The position numbers and the translations under genes are program-made. The notes beneath the pieces were generated by a model, which saw only the letters and a program-made list of their open reading frames with translations, made no database searches and was not told the DNA's origin. Of a DNA stretch of 64,000 nucleotides, positions 61,700 to 64,000 are shown one piece after another. The stretch is from contig NC_021686.1 of NCBI RefSeq assembly GCF_000247815.1, positions 12,712,562-12,776,561 on the forward strand, read 5' to 3'. This stretch comes from Ficedula albicollis (lineage: Eukaryota > Chordata > Aves > Passeriformes > Muscicapidae). Every line of letters begins with the position of its first letter. Position 1 is the stretch's first letter.

Positions 61700-62012
61700 C
61701 ATAGAATCACAGAATGGTCTGGGTTGGAAAGGACCTTAAAGATCATCTCATTTCACCCTGCCATGGGCAGGGACACCTTCCACTATCCCAGGTTGCTCCA
61801 AGCCCTGTCCAGCCTTGGACACTGCCAGGGATGGGGCACCCACAGCTTCCCTGTGCCAGGGCCTCAGCACCCTCACAGGGAAGTTCTTCCTAACAGCAAA
61901 TCTAAATTTGATCCTTTTAAAAGCATTCACTTTGTCCTATCTCTGTTTGCCTACGTAAAAAGTTGCCTCCTTAACACAAGCCCCCGTTGTAAGTCACTTT
62001 TATTTAAATAGG
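61700..62012 (-). mobile_element. CR1 LINE, 5'-truncated 3' end
   Basis: The plus strand reads CATAGAATCACAGAATGG, then TGGGTTGGAAAGGACCTTAA, then CATGGGCAGGGACACCTTCC and CAGCTTCCCTGTGCCAGGG. This is the reverse complement of the avian CR1 3' region and untranslated tail. The match is clear to about 61950 and weakens to about 62012 (AACACAAGCCCCC). No reverse-transcriptase coding part is left. It is a dead copy inserted in the minus orientation. Confidence 0.9.
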
Positions 62013-62241
62013 AAAGCACGCTGGGGATCTTGCAGCGTGGCCTACCACCACCCAGTAACGGGAGCGATCGTATCCCATGGGGAAATGGAGGGAAAAAGAA
62101 ACCAAATATTCCCAGCCCTCCTGGGGCCGCCAGGGCCACCTGTTCCCTCACAGCCACCCCCTCATGGCGCAGGGGGTCCCGCTCTGACTCCTCCCCACCT
62201 CCCGGCGTCAAACGGGGAGAAACCGGGCGTGGGACCGGACC
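62013..62241. other. Left edge of terminal GC-rich domain
   Basis: Composition changes abruptly after the CR1 copy to CpG-containing GC-rich sequence (GGAGCGATCGTATCCC and GGCGTCAAACGGGG). No exon is assignable. Confidence 0.5.
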
Positions 62242-63695
<1,454 letters not shown>

Positions 63696-63971
63696 GATCG
63701 AGGTTTCCCCCCGGTACCAGCTGCCCTCGTTAGCGGCGCCCCTGCCAGAGGCAGCGGGGCCATGCGGGGGCAGTGATGCCATCGCTGCGGGGCTGCGAAG
63801 TCCCCCCCTAGTCAGGGGTGCGGATTTGCCCCGGATCGAGGTTTCCCCCCGGTACCCGCTGCCCTCGTTAGCGGCGCCCCTGCCAGAGGCAGCGGGGCCA
63901 TGCGGGGGCAGTGATGCCATCGCTGCGGGGCTGCGAAGTCCCCCCCTAGTCAGGGGTGCGGATTTGCCCCG
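63696..63971 (+). repeat. Tandem doublet, 138-bp CpG-rich unit
   Basis: Copies 63696-63833 and 63834-63971 begin GATCGAGGTTTCCCCCCGG and end GGATTTGCCCCG. The only difference I see is GGTACCAGCTG against GGTACCCGCTG. Copy 2 ends at AAATTAACTTAACCG near the window edge. Confidence 0.96.
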
Positions 63972-64000
63972 AAATTAACTTAACCGTGGGTATTTCCGAT

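Overview
The window looks like nuclear DNA from a bird, most likely a passerine. Three things support this. CR1 LINE 3' ends lie at about 10.3 kb and 61.7-62.0 kb. A short interspersed element with a tRNA-Ile-like head and a CR1-like tail lies at about 45.0 kb, an architecture known from passerines (TguSINE1 of zebra finch). The rest is low-repeat, gene-poor, intron or intergenic-like DNA with CpG-island blocks. There is no bacterial gene organisation: no operons, no ribosome binding sites and no long protein-like ORFs. I found no protein-coding gene that I can name with confidence. The longest open frames are by-products of poly-C tracts, a minisatellite or a pentanucleotide array.

Layout. 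1-18.5 kb is mostly non-coding DNA of medium GC. It holds short tandem doublets (3.0 and 5.1 kb), AT-rich stretches that resemble conserved non-coding elements (6.2-6.8 and 15.2-15.6 kb), a CR1 scrap, and a mosaic duplication of a CpG-rich segment (12.15-14.70 kb). 18.8-23.9 kb is a large CpG-island domain interrupted by four uninterrupted C-tracts of 91, 43, 711 and 137 bases, then a TG-rich stretch to 24.3 kb. It is the best candidate promoter region, but no exon can be assigned securely. 25.7-27.3 kb is a nearly perfect 816-bp head-to-tail duplication. 28-49 kb is non-coding with several enhancer-like blocks, further doublets (28.7, 36.6 and 42.4 kb), the tRNA-headed SINE and a roughly 275-bp pyrimidine pentamer array. 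49-61.7 kb is AT-rich, with a dispersed 110-bp repeat pair and two short minus-strand open segments that look somewhat protein-like. From 62.03 kb the composition switches abruptly to GC-rich DNA: a 19-bp/38-bp minisatellite of about 1.1 kb runs straight into 242 C, followed by a 138-bp tandem doublet close to the window end.

The strongest themes are (i) very long pure C-tracts, all C on the given strand and all in CpG-rich surroundings, which are probably sequencing or assembly artefacts standing in for hard G-rich DNA; (ii) an unusual number of two-copy head-to-tail duplications, with units from 48 bp to about 1.4 kb; and (iii) a quasi-palindromic minisatellite abutting one C-tract. I saw no evidence for a new multi-gene system. 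Conservation and transcript data would be needed to find exons or regulatory elements here.
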